This document shows, one piece after another, positions 1 to 9,939 of a stretch of DNA of 64,000 nt. Source of the DNA: CAZABG01 sp964460985 (GTDB taxonomy: Bacteria > Chlamydiota > Chlamydiia > Chlamydiales > Parachlamydiaceae); the NCBI GenBank assembly GCA_964460985.1, contig CAYWQX010000001.1, forward strand, positions 53,364 to 117,363, read 5' to 3'. The notes under the pieces were generated by a model that was not told the DNA's origin, did no database searches, and worked only from the letters and a program-made list of their open reading frames with translations. Each line of letters opens with the position of its first letter. The stretch's first letter is position 1. The translations under genes and the position numbers were made by a program.

Positions 1-26
1 GTATGAAGAGGGTTTAATATACCCAT

Positions 27-1628
27 TCATGATTCATTTCCTATTTCAATCTGTAGATGACAAGTTATGCTTGCAACCTCCTTTAAAACAGGATTATCAC
101 CCTTTACCCTTAAAATCTTTAAAACCTTTAAAAAGGGTCTTTTTAGAAGATGATGAAAATCGGTGATATCGCGTAGTACATCCGAACTAATATACAACTC
201 TTCAAGCGGGGTTGTAAGAGGAATATCTTTCACATGGAATTGATCCCGCTTTAAATTAAAACCCATAAATCTAGAAAGAGAGGTCGCTTCTCTAAAAAAA
301 TAAATCAAATCTTCCCTTAGCTGCGAACGATCATTTCTTAAATGAAGCATGCGGATTTTATTAAACAATCCTTTTTTAATCGTAGAGAAACGCGGCAAGT
401 TTATGGCTTCTTCTAAATTAAGAAATTCTATAGATTTCAATTCCAGAATTTCTTCCAGAACGCCGTCGGGAATCACATGCCCTTTCAACCGTAAGCTTGA
501 TATACGAGGGAAAAGAGAGGGGATTTGCTTTAAATCGTTTCCCTTCACTTCAGTATTTGAAAAGCTTATCTGCTTAATATTAGGCAGGGTTCTTGCGAGA
601 TGATAAAGATAATTTAGATTAACAAATCTACAATTATCCAGGCTAATTGACGCTAAGTTAGGCAATAGGGAAAAAATACTGAAGGTAAGACGTTTAAGTG
701 AGTTATCTGTCAAAAGGGTTTCACTAAACTGAACCGATTCGATCGCCTTCCAATCAAATGGTTCATTAACTGGAGACTCCTCTTTTACTGACTTACCAAT
801 ATCTCTATAATGAATATTCAAAACCCTTCGATTTTTACAGGTAAGAATGAGTAAATGGATTATCCATTTTTTGCGATCGATGATGACGGTTCTATAAGCA
901 ACCAGACTTAACTCGGAGCCATTTTTGTAGATGCCTTTATGATTAAGAATCAGATTTGAACAGGTTCGTATTAACTTTTCTCGTTGAGTGTTAATCGCAG
1001 GCTGATAAAGTTCTAAGGCTGCAAGAAAGTCTTGAGCAAGCTCTATCAAGTGATCTTCTAAAAAATTTAAAAGCTCGGCATATCCATCGCAATAAGATTG
1101 AGCTAAAAAAGCAATTTTTAATTCTAAAGACTCCTCTTTTAAAAACGAAAAATCTTCCTGGATAAAGGTTCTGTAATATAGTTTTAATGAAGCAAAATCA
1201 AAAAGAGGAAATTTTTTTTGAACATTAAAAAATGCTTCACGATTTTCCCTAAAGGCTCTTGCTTTTCTCGAAAGCAAGAGGGTGGACATTTTGAGCTCGC
1301 GCCCTTTATCAATAAAGGCTATATCGTGGTAAGAGAGCTCATCGATCCTCTCCCCTTCAAACCTTATCACCTCATCCAATACAGAAAAGGCCTCCTCCTT
1401 CGGCAAACGTCCTTTAAAAACAAGATCTGTCAAATCTTTAAATACATGTTGTAGAAGAGAGGCGTTTGCTTTAGACCATTCATAATCCTGAACCGCTTGA
1501 CTGAAGAACTCTAGGACACGCCTGGGAATTTCTCGTAGATTTTTCAAAAGCTCGCTTTCAGACTTATTTTCACACAGCCGTTGAAGTTCATACGAGAGTG
1601 TTTTAGGTGAATTAAGGACTAATGCCAT
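27..1628 (-). CDS. Leucine-rich-repeat-like protein, paralogue of the next gene upstream
   Basis: This 533-residue protein has no catalytic motif I recognise. Its C-terminal half (about residues 280-480) contains irregular LRR-like strands such as LPNLASISLDNC and FPRISSLRLKG. Its N-terminal half aligns with the gene ending at 1634: both have an IP..(V/C)L(E/D)F..QA(V/I)QD block followed by F(K/R)(D/E)LTDL, so the two arose by tandem duplication. I chose the ATG at 1628 over a TTG at 1652 because from 1628 the distance to the shared IP motif is 35 residues in both paralogues, and because the TTG has no ribosome binding site. The ATG lies five bases after the stop of the upstream gene, so the pair is probably co-transcribed. 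LRR proteins are abundant in amoeba-associated chlamydiae and often bind host proteins. That role is an inference here. Confidence 0.7.
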   Translation of the reverse strand: MALVLNSPKTLSYELQRLCENKSESELLKNLREIPRRVLEFFSQAVQDYEWSKANASLLQHVFKDLTDLVFKGRLPKEEAFSVLDEVIRFEGERIDELSYHDIAFIDKGRELKMSTLLLSRKARAFRENREAFFNVQKKFPLFDFASLKLYYRTFIQEDFSFLKEESLELKIAFLAQSYCDGYAELLNFLEDHLIELAQDFLAALELYQPAINTQREKLIRTCSNLILNHKGIYKNGSELSLVAYRTVIIDRKKWIIHLLILTCKNRRVLNIHYRDIGKSVKEESPVNEPFDWKAIESVQFSETLLTDNSLKRLTFSIFSLLPNLASISLDNCRFVNLNYLYHLARTLPNIKQISFSNTEVKGNDLKQIPSLFPRISSLRLKGHVIPDGVLEEILELKSIEFLNLEEAINLPRFSTIKKGLFNKIRMLHLRNDRSQLREDLIYFFREATSLSRFMGFNLKRDQFHVKDIPLTTPLEELYISSDVLRDITDFHHLLKRPFLKVLKILRVKGDNPVLKEVASITCHLQIEIGNES

Positions 1629-1633
1629 AGCTC

Positions 1634-3418
1634 TCAAAAAGGATTTTTGCAAAGAAGCTGAACTTGAAATTTTTTAGCAGAGGATCTAAGAAGTTCGTTT
1701 AAGTAAGTTCGTGATTCAGGATTCATATCATTTGTACAGATGTGTGCAGTCTTAAGTTGGGGCAAACTTTGCAAGTATTCTATATGACGAGAACTTTTTA
1801 AGCATGCAGCATCCATCATCAAATACTGAATAGGACACTCATTGGATATACTCAATAGATCAAAATTTTTAATCCCGGTAAACGAGCCGATTTTTAAATT
1901 TTTTGCATATTTAAAAAAATGAACGAAATCTTCATTCTCGAGTGTTTCATTCTTGTGAATACCGAATATTTTAAGATTTGTAAAAGCCTCCCCTTTAACA
2001 TTTTTTAGGGGCTCTATCCCTTCGCAAGATACAAGCATCAACGCTCTAAATGATTTAAAACGAAGAAGTGACTCGATAAAGCCAGGAGAGATGTATTGTT
2101 TTTCTAGGTGCAAAATCTCAAGCGATGGATACATAAAGGGAAGTCTATTAATTGTCTCGGTACTTAAATAGAGATTTTTTAAATAAATCGCAGTCAATCG
2201 CAAATTGATAAGGGCCATTTTTTCAAAAAAATCATCGTCTGCTACCGCTAGACTGTCTATCACAAGACTTTTTAATTTAGGGGTAAAATGAAGAAGACCC
2301 AGTATTATTTTTTTAAACACCAAGTTATCTGACGGTTTTGCAATGATGAGGTGTTCCGTATCTGTGAAGGTGAAGGGTTCGTCCTGTAAAATGGCCTTTG
2401 GCATTTTATCAATCGGGTAGTAATCGAGGCTTAAGTTATAAACCGAAAAATTGTACATCCCCTCCTCAAGCACCTCTTTCATGATTATCGGGGGTGAGCA
2501 TTGAATGGGTCTTCTCACAATTAACAAACAATCGCTTTCTATGGCCTCCTCTTTATATCCTCTAATTACTTTAGTTAATTCTTGCAAATCTTCCGTATGA
2601 AGTTCTTTTTCAAGCTGTTCAGCAGAATAAAGCACCCTATTCGAGGAGGAGTAATCTCTTCTGTGGATATCCGCAATCATCGCCCCGCTTTCATATCTTA
2701 GGCCTCTATAAGTGTAAACTTGTACTTCGCAAGCCACTTTGACTTGAGTCAGATTCATTTCGACTGCCTCCGGATACACTTCAAATGCGCTCGCGAGATT
2801 AGTGATCAAATCCCCTAAAAAATTTTCCGCCACTGTTTGTATTTGAGTGTGTCCGAAAAAAACGGCCTGCTTGATAAATCTTAACAACTTCCGGAAGGTC
2901 ATTTGGGAAAGCGGTTCGGGATCACAGGTGATAAGGATGGATTGATAAATACTTAGCTCATTCAAGGAGATTAAATAGGGAGCAAAGATCTCAATTTTAA
3001 TGTCTTGGCTACAAGCTCTCGATGAAAGCCATTTCTCTTTAAGACGGTTCGAATGAAGCAAGAAGATTAAATGCGAGTAACACTGCCCTTGATCCCCGCA
3101 CCACACCAAGAGATTATTTGAAACAACGCTCTTTAAGGCGACCGGATCGAAAAATGAGAAATTCTTTAGCGCCTCTTCAACCTTATCAATAGATAGTTTG
3201 CCATCCAAGGTTAAATCTGTAAGCTCGCGAAATACCATTTTCCCAAAGTCAGAGTGTTTTTCTACCCAGGATGCATCCTGAATGGCTTGTCCTAAAAAAT
3301 CGAGGCAGTTGATGGGGATTTGCTTCAATTTATCTAAAAAGGCCTCCTCTTTCAGTTTTGAATAATCGTGAAAATAGCTCGAACAGGTTATCGGAATACT
3401 AACAATTTTGGATGCCAT
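1634..3418 (-). CDS. Leucine-rich-repeat-like protein, first gene of a tandem pair
   Basis: This 594-residue protein has no signal peptide or membrane segment. The N-terminal 250 residues are mostly helical and carry the block shared with its downstream paralogue (IP.NCLDFLGQAIQD, then FRELTDL). The C-terminal 250 residues contain repeated LRR-like pieces such as LKSLVIDSLAVADDDFF, LRLTAIYLKNL and YPSLEILHLEK. The ATG at 3418 is preceded by AGAGG at a spacing of five bases. The 137 bases upstream to 3556 contain no gene and probably hold the promoter of the pair. No enzymatic residues are evident. Within the Chlamydiae, LRR proteins of this kind are usually considered host-interaction candidates, which is an inference and not shown by the sequence. 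Confidence 0.7.
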   Translation of the reverse strand: MASKIVSIPITCSSYFHDYSKLKEEAFLDKLKQIPINCLDFLGQAIQDASWVEKHSDFGKMVFRELTDLTLDGKLSIDKVEEALKNFSFFDPVALKSVVSNNLLVWCGDQGQCYSHLIFLLHSNRLKEKWLSSRACSQDIKIEIFAPYLISLNELSIYQSILITCDPEPLSQMTFRKLLRFIKQAVFFGHTQIQTVAENFLGDLITNLASAFEVYPEAVEMNLTQVKVACEVQVYTYRGLRYESGAMIADIHRRDYSSSNRVLYSAEQLEKELHTEDLQELTKVIRGYKEEAIESDCLLIVRRPIQCSPPIIMKEVLEEGMYNFSVYNLSLDYYPIDKMPKAILQDEPFTFTDTEHLIIAKPSDNLVFKKIILGLLHFTPKLKSLVIDSLAVADDDFFEKMALINLRLTAIYLKNLYLSTETINRLPFMYPSLEILHLEKQYISPGFIESLLRFKSFRALMLVSCEGIEPLKNVKGEAFTNLKIFGIHKNETLENEDFVHFFKYAKNLKIGSFTGIKNFDLLSISNECPIQYLMMDAACLKSSRHIEYLQSLPQLKTAHICTNDMNPESRTYLNELLRSSAKKFQVQLLCKNPF

Positions 3419-3556
3419 CAGACCTCTTTCAAAACTTGCTTTGTTTGAAAAAAATGAAGAGTTTTATAACGAATCGATTTCTAAGAGCATATGTGTACAT
3501 CGGGTTGAAAAATTAAGCAATAAAGAGATCAAAAAATATATCCATTAAAATGAAGT

Positions 3557-5221
3557 CTAATCAAGCTCGTCATGCTCTCGGTTGGGTTTCACAAATCCTC
3601 TTTCAAATTGCTTATGGAGTAGAGCAGGAAGATAGACGATGATATCTTTCCAAAAATGGCTTTTATTCAAAGATTTGAATATCTTTTCTCCCTGCCTGTT
3701 TTTGATGAACTGCCCCTTCCAGGCTCCAAATGGATAATGCAGCGCTTGCATCGCAGTGGGCTGTAATCCTTCAGGTAGTTTTCGGATCAAATTAAAGAAA
3801 AACCCAGGAATCCCGACAGCATCCGACTTTAACAGTTTCACTCTAAACAAATTTGGAATCGCCTGTTTCCCTAGCAAGTCTTCGAAATGCGTTTGAATCC
3901 ATTGAGCGCAGTTCTCAGACTCCACTTGAAAAATTAGATTTCCCTCCCTTGCATCCTGAATGTCTTTCCTAATTTCATCCATTAACTGCAGCCCTTGGAA
4001 ATGGTTCAGCTCAAACGCGTAACCCACCTGCTGCCTTGCGGTGTGGTAAATATTCTCATCAGGATAAGCAATCGTAGCAGGCGTCGTGACGGTAAAGAAA
4101 ATCATATCCTCCACAACCCCGTAAGGAAAATATCTCGCGAATTTCCCGAAATCGTAGATATTATAAGACCCATCTTTGTAAGGGATCGCAATTTCCATAT
4201 AAGCGTGGCATTTTTCAAAGTTCAAGTTTAAATACTGTCTTGCCGCGTTAGCAGAAATCCACCAGTTATATCCATTTACTTTTTCTCCAAATCTTTTTTT
4301 AGCCTCTTCCAAGCTCAGAATCTCAATCGGAGGCAGCTGTCTCCACCACTCCCTTTGTTCAAGGTTAATTTCCTCATATTTTTGTTTTGAAGGGACCAAG
4401 TAGCCCATATGCTGGGCGTTCCAGTTGGTAATTCCTTGCGCAAAGAATTCCACATCGACAAATCTTTTAGCCTTGTCCTTAAATTGATTAAAGATCTCCC
4501 CGATCGTAAGAGAGAGGCCCCCTCGGAATAAAATGATTTTTGAGAAGTCTAGAATGTTTTGATCTCTCCCTTCAAAGGGGAGGGTGACCATCTTTTCAAA
4601 ATAGGGTCCTCTCTTTAATTTCTGTATTTTTAATTTATCGCCCCCCACCACGCCGATTCTTCCATTTAAAGCATACTCATTGATGATCTCTGCTAAACGG
4701 GGGTATTCAATAAACACTTTGGGAGGAATACGGTCTCGAAGGATCCAGTTAAAAAAGGTCTCCTTAAATCGAGGATCATGCAGGAGGACTATAAATTCAG
4801 GATAGTGAAGCGCTTCGTCGAGAAAACTCATCTCCCTCGGATTAAGAGAGTGGACCCAAAACAGGGGATGCTCTTTTTTCCACCGTGTGGCGAGCGCATA
4901 AAGCCATTCTTGATCGTGTTTGTCTATAGAGCCTTTTGCCCCTTTTTCAATCCGATACTTTAAAGCGACATAACGCCATCTTAAAGGAATAGAGCCTGAC
5001 TGATTCAAAAGCCTTTCGGAGGTCTTGAGCGCCTCCTCCCAGGCAGAATTTGAAGTAATCGGGAGAAGAAGGGGTCTCGATTCTAAGCTATCCAGCCTTT
5101 TGATAAGCCTTTCTTCTGCCTTAAGAAGAAAAAGGCCTCTGAGAGGTTTAAAATAACGGCTCAAAGGCCTGATTTTTCCTTCTGCCGTGATGTAGGGGAC
5201 CTCTTCGGCACTCGTTTGCAT
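3557..5221 (-). CDS. Conserved hypothetical protein with His-Asp...Cys pattern, possible permuted papain-like hydrolase
   Basis: This 554-residue protein is a tandem paralogue of the gene at 5249-6973. The most conserved stretches are NWNA..MG near residue 270, CHAYMEIAIP...YNIYDFGKF near 338-361, YPDENIYHT near 395 and ESENCAQW near 435-442. Three polar residues in these blocks, H339, D357 and C438, are kept in both paralogues with identical spacing. A His followed about 100 residues later by Cys in an NC..(W/F) context is the order seen in circularly permuted papain-like enzymes (LRAT/YiiX type), so a cysteine hydrolase is a possibility. This is motif reading by eye, not a proven family assignment. 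The start is the ATG at 5221; a TTG at 5236 is less likely. The ribosome binding site is weak. Confidence 0.65.
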   Translation of the reverse strand: MQTSAEEVPYITAEGKIRPLSRYFKPLRGLFLLKAEERLIKRLDSLESRPLLLPITSNSAWEEALKTSERLLNQSGSIPLRWRYVALKYRIEKGAKGSIDKHDQEWLYALATRWKKEHPLFWVHSLNPREMSFLDEALHYPEFIVLLHDPRFKETFFNWILRDRIPPKVFIEYPRLAEIINEYALNGRIGVVGGDKLKIQKLKRGPYFEKMVTLPFEGRDQNILDFSKIILFRGGLSLTIGEIFNQFKDKAKRFVDVEFFAQGITNWNAQHMGYLVPSKQKYEEINLEQREWWRQLPPIEILSLEEAKKRFGEKVNGYNWWISANAARQYLNLNFEKCHAYMEIAIPYKDGSYNIYDFGKFARYFPYGVVEDMIFFTVTTPATIAYPDENIYHTARQQVGYAFELNHFQGLQLMDEIRKDIQDAREGNLIFQVESENCAQWIQTHFEDLLGKQAIPNLFRVKLLKSDAVGIPGFFFNLIRKLPEGLQPTAMQALHYPFGAWKGQFIKNRQGEKIFKSLNKSHFWKDIIVYLPALLHKQFERGFVKPNREHDELD

Positions 5222-5248
5222 GCCGGACAAGTGCAACTAGTATGCCAA

Positions 5249-6973
5249 TTAGCTTAAGCTAAGATCGATAAGGGGCGGTGGGGTAAAATAGGACGAGATG
5301 GTTCTAAATCCTTTCAAGATTTTTTGGATTTTTAACACCAAGTCATACAGCTTCTCTTTCATCATCCAAAGAGATCTTTCAAGGATTAAGGCTTCTCTTT
5401 CTGCTTCCTCTTTTTTCTTTTCATTCAAAAGCGCCGGAAGAAAGACATGCCCGTGATCAAAGAAGTCATGGGTATGCAGCGATTTTGAAACTATCAAGCC
5501 CCCTTCTTGAATCAAGGTTTCTTGAAAAGCACCTAAGGGAAGGTGAAGGCAGGCAAGCATTGGGACTTGAAGACGGGAGGGAAGTTTTTTAATCAGGCTA
5601 AAGATTGTTTTCACAACACCATTGGGTTCTGTATCGAGAAGAGGCATCCAGAAAAGGTGAGGAATATTGTAGGAACCCAAAGCATCATAGAGTTTATGTT
5701 CAACCCACTTAGCACAGTTTTCAGATTCAATTTGGTACACAAAGTTGGTTGATCGAGAAGCTAAGATATCCTCTTTGATAGAGTCCATTAATTGCTCGGC
5801 TTGAGACTCGTCTAAAATAAACGATTTTAAAGCTGTCTCTCTATGGGTGTAGTAGACGTTCTCATCGGGATAGGCAATCGAGGCATGCGAGTTTTTACAA
5901 AGCATCTTAATGGCATCGAGGAAGTTTTTAGGGAAGATGGAGGCAAACTTCCCAAAGTCAAAGAGATTATAAGTCCCCTCGCCTGTAGGTATAGCCACTT
6001 CCAAGAAGGCGTGGGTATTGTTGAAGTCAAGATTAAGACTTCCTCTCGTAGAACTAGCCGAAGCCACCCACTCCCCTGCATGAGGAACTACCCCATATCT
6101 TTCGATCACTTTTTCAAGGGAAAGGGTTTTAAAAAGAGGAAGTTTTTCCCACCATCTTTTGATATTTACATCGATGGGCTCGATTTGATTTGTCTCGGCG
6201 CTGTAATGGCCCATCAAAAGGGCGTTCCAATTGATAATACCCATTTTCATGAATTCTAGTTTGCCGGAGTCATAAGCCTTGTTTTTGAAGATTTCAAATA
6301 TGTTTGCCATGCTTAAACGAAGACCATAGCTGAAGTCCACGACATAGTCCGGATTCAAAATATTGTGATCAACCCCTTCAAAAGGCAAGGTGAGAATTTT
6401 GGAGTGCCCTTTCTTGATTTTCAACACTTTCTGATCCATTCTTCCGATTCTTTCCGACAAGTGGGATTCAATCAGTTTCGAAGCTGTATTGGGAAATTCG
6501 ATAAATGGGGCAATTTCATTTTTATCTCTTAAGGCCCATTCAAACATTTCGCGGGCAAGCTTTTTATACTCGATTAAAAGCTCTGCAAACTCGTTGTACT
6601 CGGCTATCTGATGGAGTTTATCTAACTCGTCTTGGGTTAAACGTTTGATTGAAAAATAAGACTCGCCCCTTTTCCAGATTTCCGCTTGCCTTTCAAGCTC
6701 TTTAAGGACTTTAGGTTCAGGGTAAGCAGGTTTAATCTCATCGGTTCTGTATTTGTAGCCTATCCATTTTCTTTTTAATGACTTAGAGATATGAAGGCTT
6801 AAGAAATCCCTTACCGATTGATCGGCTTTTTGACTTTTTCTCGACTCGGACTCCAGGAGATCCAGTTTGTGTATTAGCCCTTTGAGAGTGCGTCTCGCAG
6901 GGAAATTGAAAATAAAAAGGGCTCTCTTAAAGGTTGATTTGAAATAATTTTTGAGAGCCTTGAAGAGTGTCAT
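5249..6973 (-). CDS. Conserved hypothetical protein with His-Asp...Cys pattern, paralogue of the following gene
   Basis: This 574-residue protein shares with its neighbour at 3557-5221 the blocks NWNA..MG, THAFLEVAIP...YNLFDFGKF, YPDENVYYT and ESENCAKWV. The candidate triad is H321, D339 and C420, with the same 99-residue His-to-Cys spacing as in the paralogue. It has a basic, helical N-terminus and a C-terminal extension of about 60 residues rich in Glu and Lys that the neighbour lacks. I set the start at the ATG at 6973, which is preceded by GGGGAAG, and which aligns best with the paralogue. An ATG at 7000 and a TTG at 7048 are possible but poorer. The gene is divergent from valS. It is likely co-transcribed with its paralogue, which starts 27 bases after this stop. 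Confidence 0.65.
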   Translation of the reverse strand: MTLFKALKNYFKSTFKRALFIFNFPARRTLKGLIHKLDLLESESRKSQKADQSVRDFLSLHISKSLKRKWIGYKYRTDEIKPAYPEPKVLKELERQAEIWKRGESYFSIKRLTQDELDKLHQIAEYNEFAELLIEYKKLAREMFEWALRDKNEIAPFIEFPNTASKLIESHLSERIGRMDQKVLKIKKGHSKILTLPFEGVDHNILNPDYVVDFSYGLRLSMANIFEIFKNKAYDSGKLEFMKMGIINWNALLMGHYSAETNQIEPIDVNIKRWWEKLPLFKTLSLEKVIERYGVVPHAGEWVASASSTRGSLNLDFNNTHAFLEVAIPTGEGTYNLFDFGKFASIFPKNFLDAIKMLCKNSHASIAYPDENVYYTHRETALKSFILDESQAEQLMDSIKEDILASRSTNFVYQIESENCAKWVEHKLYDALGSYNIPHLFWMPLLDTEPNGVVKTIFSLIKKLPSRLQVPMLACLHLPLGAFQETLIQEGGLIVSKSLHTHDFFDHGHVFLPALLNEKKKEEAEREALILERSLWMMKEKLYDLVLKIQKILKGFRTISSYFTPPPLIDLSLS

Positions 6974-7105
6974 GGTGACTTCCCCGTCTACTCTCAGCAT
7001 ACTCTTTATTTGAATAATTTTATTCACTTTACGCTCTCTTTTTTGCAAGGAGAGTAGCGTCTCTTATGCCAAACGTGTTATCATCCTCTTTTTCATAAGG
7101 TATGT

Positions 7106-9883
7106 ATGAGTGACTTAAAGAAAGCTTACGACGCAAAAGATACTGAACCTAAATGGCTTGAGTTTTGGAAAAATAAATTTACAGCCGATCCTTTTTCTTC
7201 CAAACCAGCCTATTCCATCGTGATCCCTCCTCCCAATGTAACCGGCGCCCTCCATATGGGACATGCGCTCGTCAACACCTTGCAAGATGTCCTTATCCGA
7301 CGCAAAAGAATGCAAGGCTTTGAGACTCTGTGGCTTCCGGGTACTGACCATGCCGGGATCGCAACCCAAACCATCGTCGAGAGAAAACTTATCCGGGAAA
7401 CCGGCAAAAGACGGGTGGATTTTGAAAGAGAGGAGTTTTTAAAACATGTGTGGAAATGGAAAGAGGAGAACGAAGACAGGATCGTCTCGCAGCTTAAGCT
7501 CTTAGGCTGCTCATGCGACTGGTCGCGCCAGCGGTTCACCATGGATGAGAAAAACAACCGGGCAGTTTCTAAGACGTTCGAGAAGCTCTACAATGAGGGT
7601 TTAATTTATCGGGGAGACTATCTTGTTAACTGGGATCCTGTGACTCAAACCGCGCTTGCCGATGACGAAGTGGAGTATGAAGAGCGCCAAGGGTTTATCT
7701 ATACTTTAATCTATCCTGTAGAAGGCTCCACAGAAAAAATTCATATCGCCACCACCCGCCCTGAAACAATGCTCGGAGACACAGCAGTCGCCGTTTCCCC
7801 TAAAGACGAAAGATACCGATCTTTTGTAGGGAAAAACGTCCTTCATCCGATCACGGGACGAAAAATACCCATTCTAGCCGATCCTTTTGTCGATCCCGAA
7901 TTCGGAACAGGCGCGGTTAAAATCACCCCTGCTCATGATATGAACGATTATGAAATGGCTCAAAGGCATCATCTTCCTTTGATCAACATCATGACGAAAG
8001 ACGGTAGAATCAATGAGATGGGAGGAGTTTATCAAGGGCTCCTCATGCGTGAAGCTCGAGATAAGATTGTAGAGGACTTAAAAAAACAAGGCTGTCTCGC
8101 TAAAATTGATCCTCATCAAAACAGAGTAGGCGTCTCTTATCGTTCCAAAGCGGTTATCGAACCTTTCATGTCGAAACAGTGGTTTATCAAGATGAGCGCC
8201 TTCAAAGACAAAATGAAAAGCGCGGTTCGTGACAGCAGGATTAAACTCATTCCGAAACAATGGGAAAACACCTATTTCCACTGGATCGATAATTTAAGGG
8301 ACTGGTGCATCAGCCGTCAGCTCTGGTGGGGACACCGTATTCCTATTTACTATAAAAAAACAAACCCTGATGAAATGATTTGCTCCATTGGTAAAGACCC
8401 GGGACCCGAATGGGAGCAAGATCCCGATGTATTAGATACCTGGTTTTCATCCGCCTTATGGCCCTTTGCCGCTTTTGGATGGCCTGAAAACACCCCTGAA
8501 CTTCAAAAATTTTATCCTACCTCTGTGCTTGTGACCGGTCACGATATTTTATTCTTCTGGGTGGCAAGAATGATCATGATGGGCGAAAAAATAATGGAGG
8601 CCCCCCCGTTTAAAGAAACATTTCTCCACGGTCTTATCTTCGGAAAATCGTACTGGAGGCAGAATTCAAACGGGATTGCCTATGTGACTGAAGAGGAGAG
8701 AAAAAAATTTGATGAAGGCGAGGCGCTTCCAAAGGATGTTCAATTTAAGTGGGAAAAGATGTCCAAATCAAAGGGCAACATCATAGACCCGATTGAGATC
8801 ATCAATGAATTTGGCACGGACGCCCTCCGGATGACCCTATGCTCTTCCGGCTGCCAGGCAAGAGAAATAGATCTCGACCGTCGAAAATTTGAAGACTATC
8901 GCAATTTCACCAATAAAGTCTGGAACGGCGCAAGATTCGTTTTCATGCAGATCGAAGGACTTGATTATGATCATTCCATCGATGAAAATCTTTTCACTTT
9001 GGAGGATAAACTCATTTTATCCAGGTTGAATCACACCATTGAAAAAGTCAATTTAGCCCTGGATAAATACGAATTTGACCAAGCGGCTCAAGGAGCCTAC
9101 GATTTCTTCTGGAAAGATTTCTGCTCCTACTATGTGGAGATTGTTAAACCTGTCCTATTTGGAAAAATGGGCACACCCGAAGAGAGAAAGAATAAGCAAA
9201 AGCTCCTTTTAGTTATTCTTGGATTATCTGTAAGGCTTTTACACCCTATGGCGCCTTTTATCACCGAAGAGTTGTTTTCGATCATAAAAGAGAGATTCCC
9301 GAAAGTGTCAGGATCCGATCCTTACACTCTTGATCTGATGAAGAGCTTGGAGAGTGAAAGCGTTGCCTTTTCCACTTACCCCCATGTGATTCGCGAAAAA
9401 GATATTGATCAAAAGATTGAAGAGCGTTTTTCAAAAGTGGAACAAGCGATCTACACGATTCGAAATATTCGCGGTGAGATGAAGCTTCCTCCGAGTGCAA
9501 GTCCTCCTATTTACATTAAAGGCGACCAGTCTGATCCCCTCTACAAAATACTTCATGAGGATAAAAATCTTATCTTAGGACTTATCAAAACAGAAGGACT
9601 TCATTTTGGCGAGCTGCCGAATAACGGCTTTATGGCAACGGGCGTGATTGAATCGGTGAAGATTGCAATCCCTTTACCTCAAGATATGATAGCTCAAGAA
9701 AAAAATCGTCTCTTAAAAGAGCAAGAAAAGCTCAAAATTCAAATTGAAAAGCTTTCTAAACAACTTGAAAATGCCGATTTTGTGAATAGAGCCCCTCCTG
9801 AACTGATTCAAAAAACAAAATTTAATATTGAAAATTCAGCACGCGAACTTCAAGTGATTGAGTCTAAGATCAAAGAACTTTGA
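7106..9883 (+). CDS. valS: Valyl-tRNA synthetase
   Basis: ValRS attaches valine to tRNA-Val in the cytoplasm. At 925 residues it has the usual length. The class I HIGH-type motif is HMGH at residues 50-53 within PPPNVTGALHMGH, and KMSKS is at 551-555. The editing domain (CP1) is marked by TTRPETMLGDTAVAV near residue 215, and DWCISRQLWWGHRIP near 397 is the family block before the anticodon-binding half. The last 65 residues form the coiled coil typical of bacterial ValRS. The ATG at 7106 is preceded by AAGG at a spacing of five bases; an overlapping ATG at 7102 is out of frame. In C. trachomatis valS lies close to the V-ATPase operon, whereas here about 13 kb separates them. Confidence 0.98.
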   Translation: MSDLKKAYDAKDTEPKWLEFWKNKFTADPFSSKPAYSIVIPPPNVTGALHMGHALVNTLQDVLIRRKRMQGFETLWLPGTDHAGIATQTIVERKLIRETGKRRVDFEREEFLKHVWKWKEENEDRIVSQLKLLGCSCDWSRQRFTMDEKNNRAVSKTFEKLYNEGLIYRGDYLVNWDPVTQTALADDEVEYEERQGFIYTLIYPVEGSTEKIHIATTRPETMLGDTAVAVSPKDERYRSFVGKNVLHPITGRKIPILADPFVDPEFGTGAVKITPAHDMNDYEMAQRHHLPLINIMTKDGRINEMGGVYQGLLMREARDKIVEDLKKQGCLAKIDPHQNRVGVSYRSKAVIEPFMSKQWFIKMSAFKDKMKSAVRDSRIKLIPKQWENTYFHWIDNLRDWCISRQLWWGHRIPIYYKKTNPDEMICSIGKDPGPEWEQDPDVLDTWFSSALWPFAAFGWPENTPELQKFYPTSVLVTGHDILFFWVARMIMMGEKIMEAPPFKETFLHGLIFGKSYWRQNSNGIAYVTEEERKKFDEGEALPKDVQFKWEKMSKSKGNIIDPIEIINEFGTDALRMTLCSSGCQAREIDLDRRKFEDYRNFTNKVWNGARFVFMQIEGLDYDHSIDENLFTLEDKLILSRLNHTIEKVNLALDKYEFDQAAQGAYDFFWKDFCSYYVEIVKPVLFGKMGTPEERKNKQKLLLVILGLSVRLLHPMAPFITEELFSIIKERFPKVSGSDPYTLDLMKSLESESVAFSTYPHVIREKDIDQKIEERFSKVEQAIYTIRNIRGEMKLPPSASPPIYIKGDQSDPLYKILHEDKNLILGLIKTEGLHFGELPNNGFMATGVIESVKIAIPLPQDMIAQEKNRLLKEQEKLKIQIEKLSKQLENADFVNRAPPELIQKTKFNIENSARELQVIESKIKEL

Positions 9884-9914
9884 CTCCCCTGTAAATCAAA
9901 ATTTCATCTATATT

Positions 9915-9933
9915 CCCCTCTTTAATAGAGGGG
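9915..9933 (+). promoter_or_regulatory. Hairpin covering the ribosome binding site of the next gene
   Basis: A perfect 7-bp stem (CCCCTCT, 9915-9921, with AGAGGGG, 9927-9933) closes on a 5-base loop. Its 3' arm is the strong Shine-Dalgarno sequence of the gene starting at 9940, so folding would block translation initiation. There is no U-tract, so a terminator for valS is less likely. The regulatory role is an inference. Confidence 0.4.
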
Positions 9934-9939
9934 GTAAAG

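Noticed and set aside
1634..3418. F-box domain in the LRR-like proteins
   Set aside because: The shared N-terminal block contains IP and Leu residues but not the L-P-x-E-(I/L)...(I/V)...L spacing of an F-box.
5827..6259. Open frames of 84 and 138 residues overlapping the His-Asp...Cys gene
   Set aside because: Both are in other frames of a well-conserved paralogous gene and carry no signal of their own.
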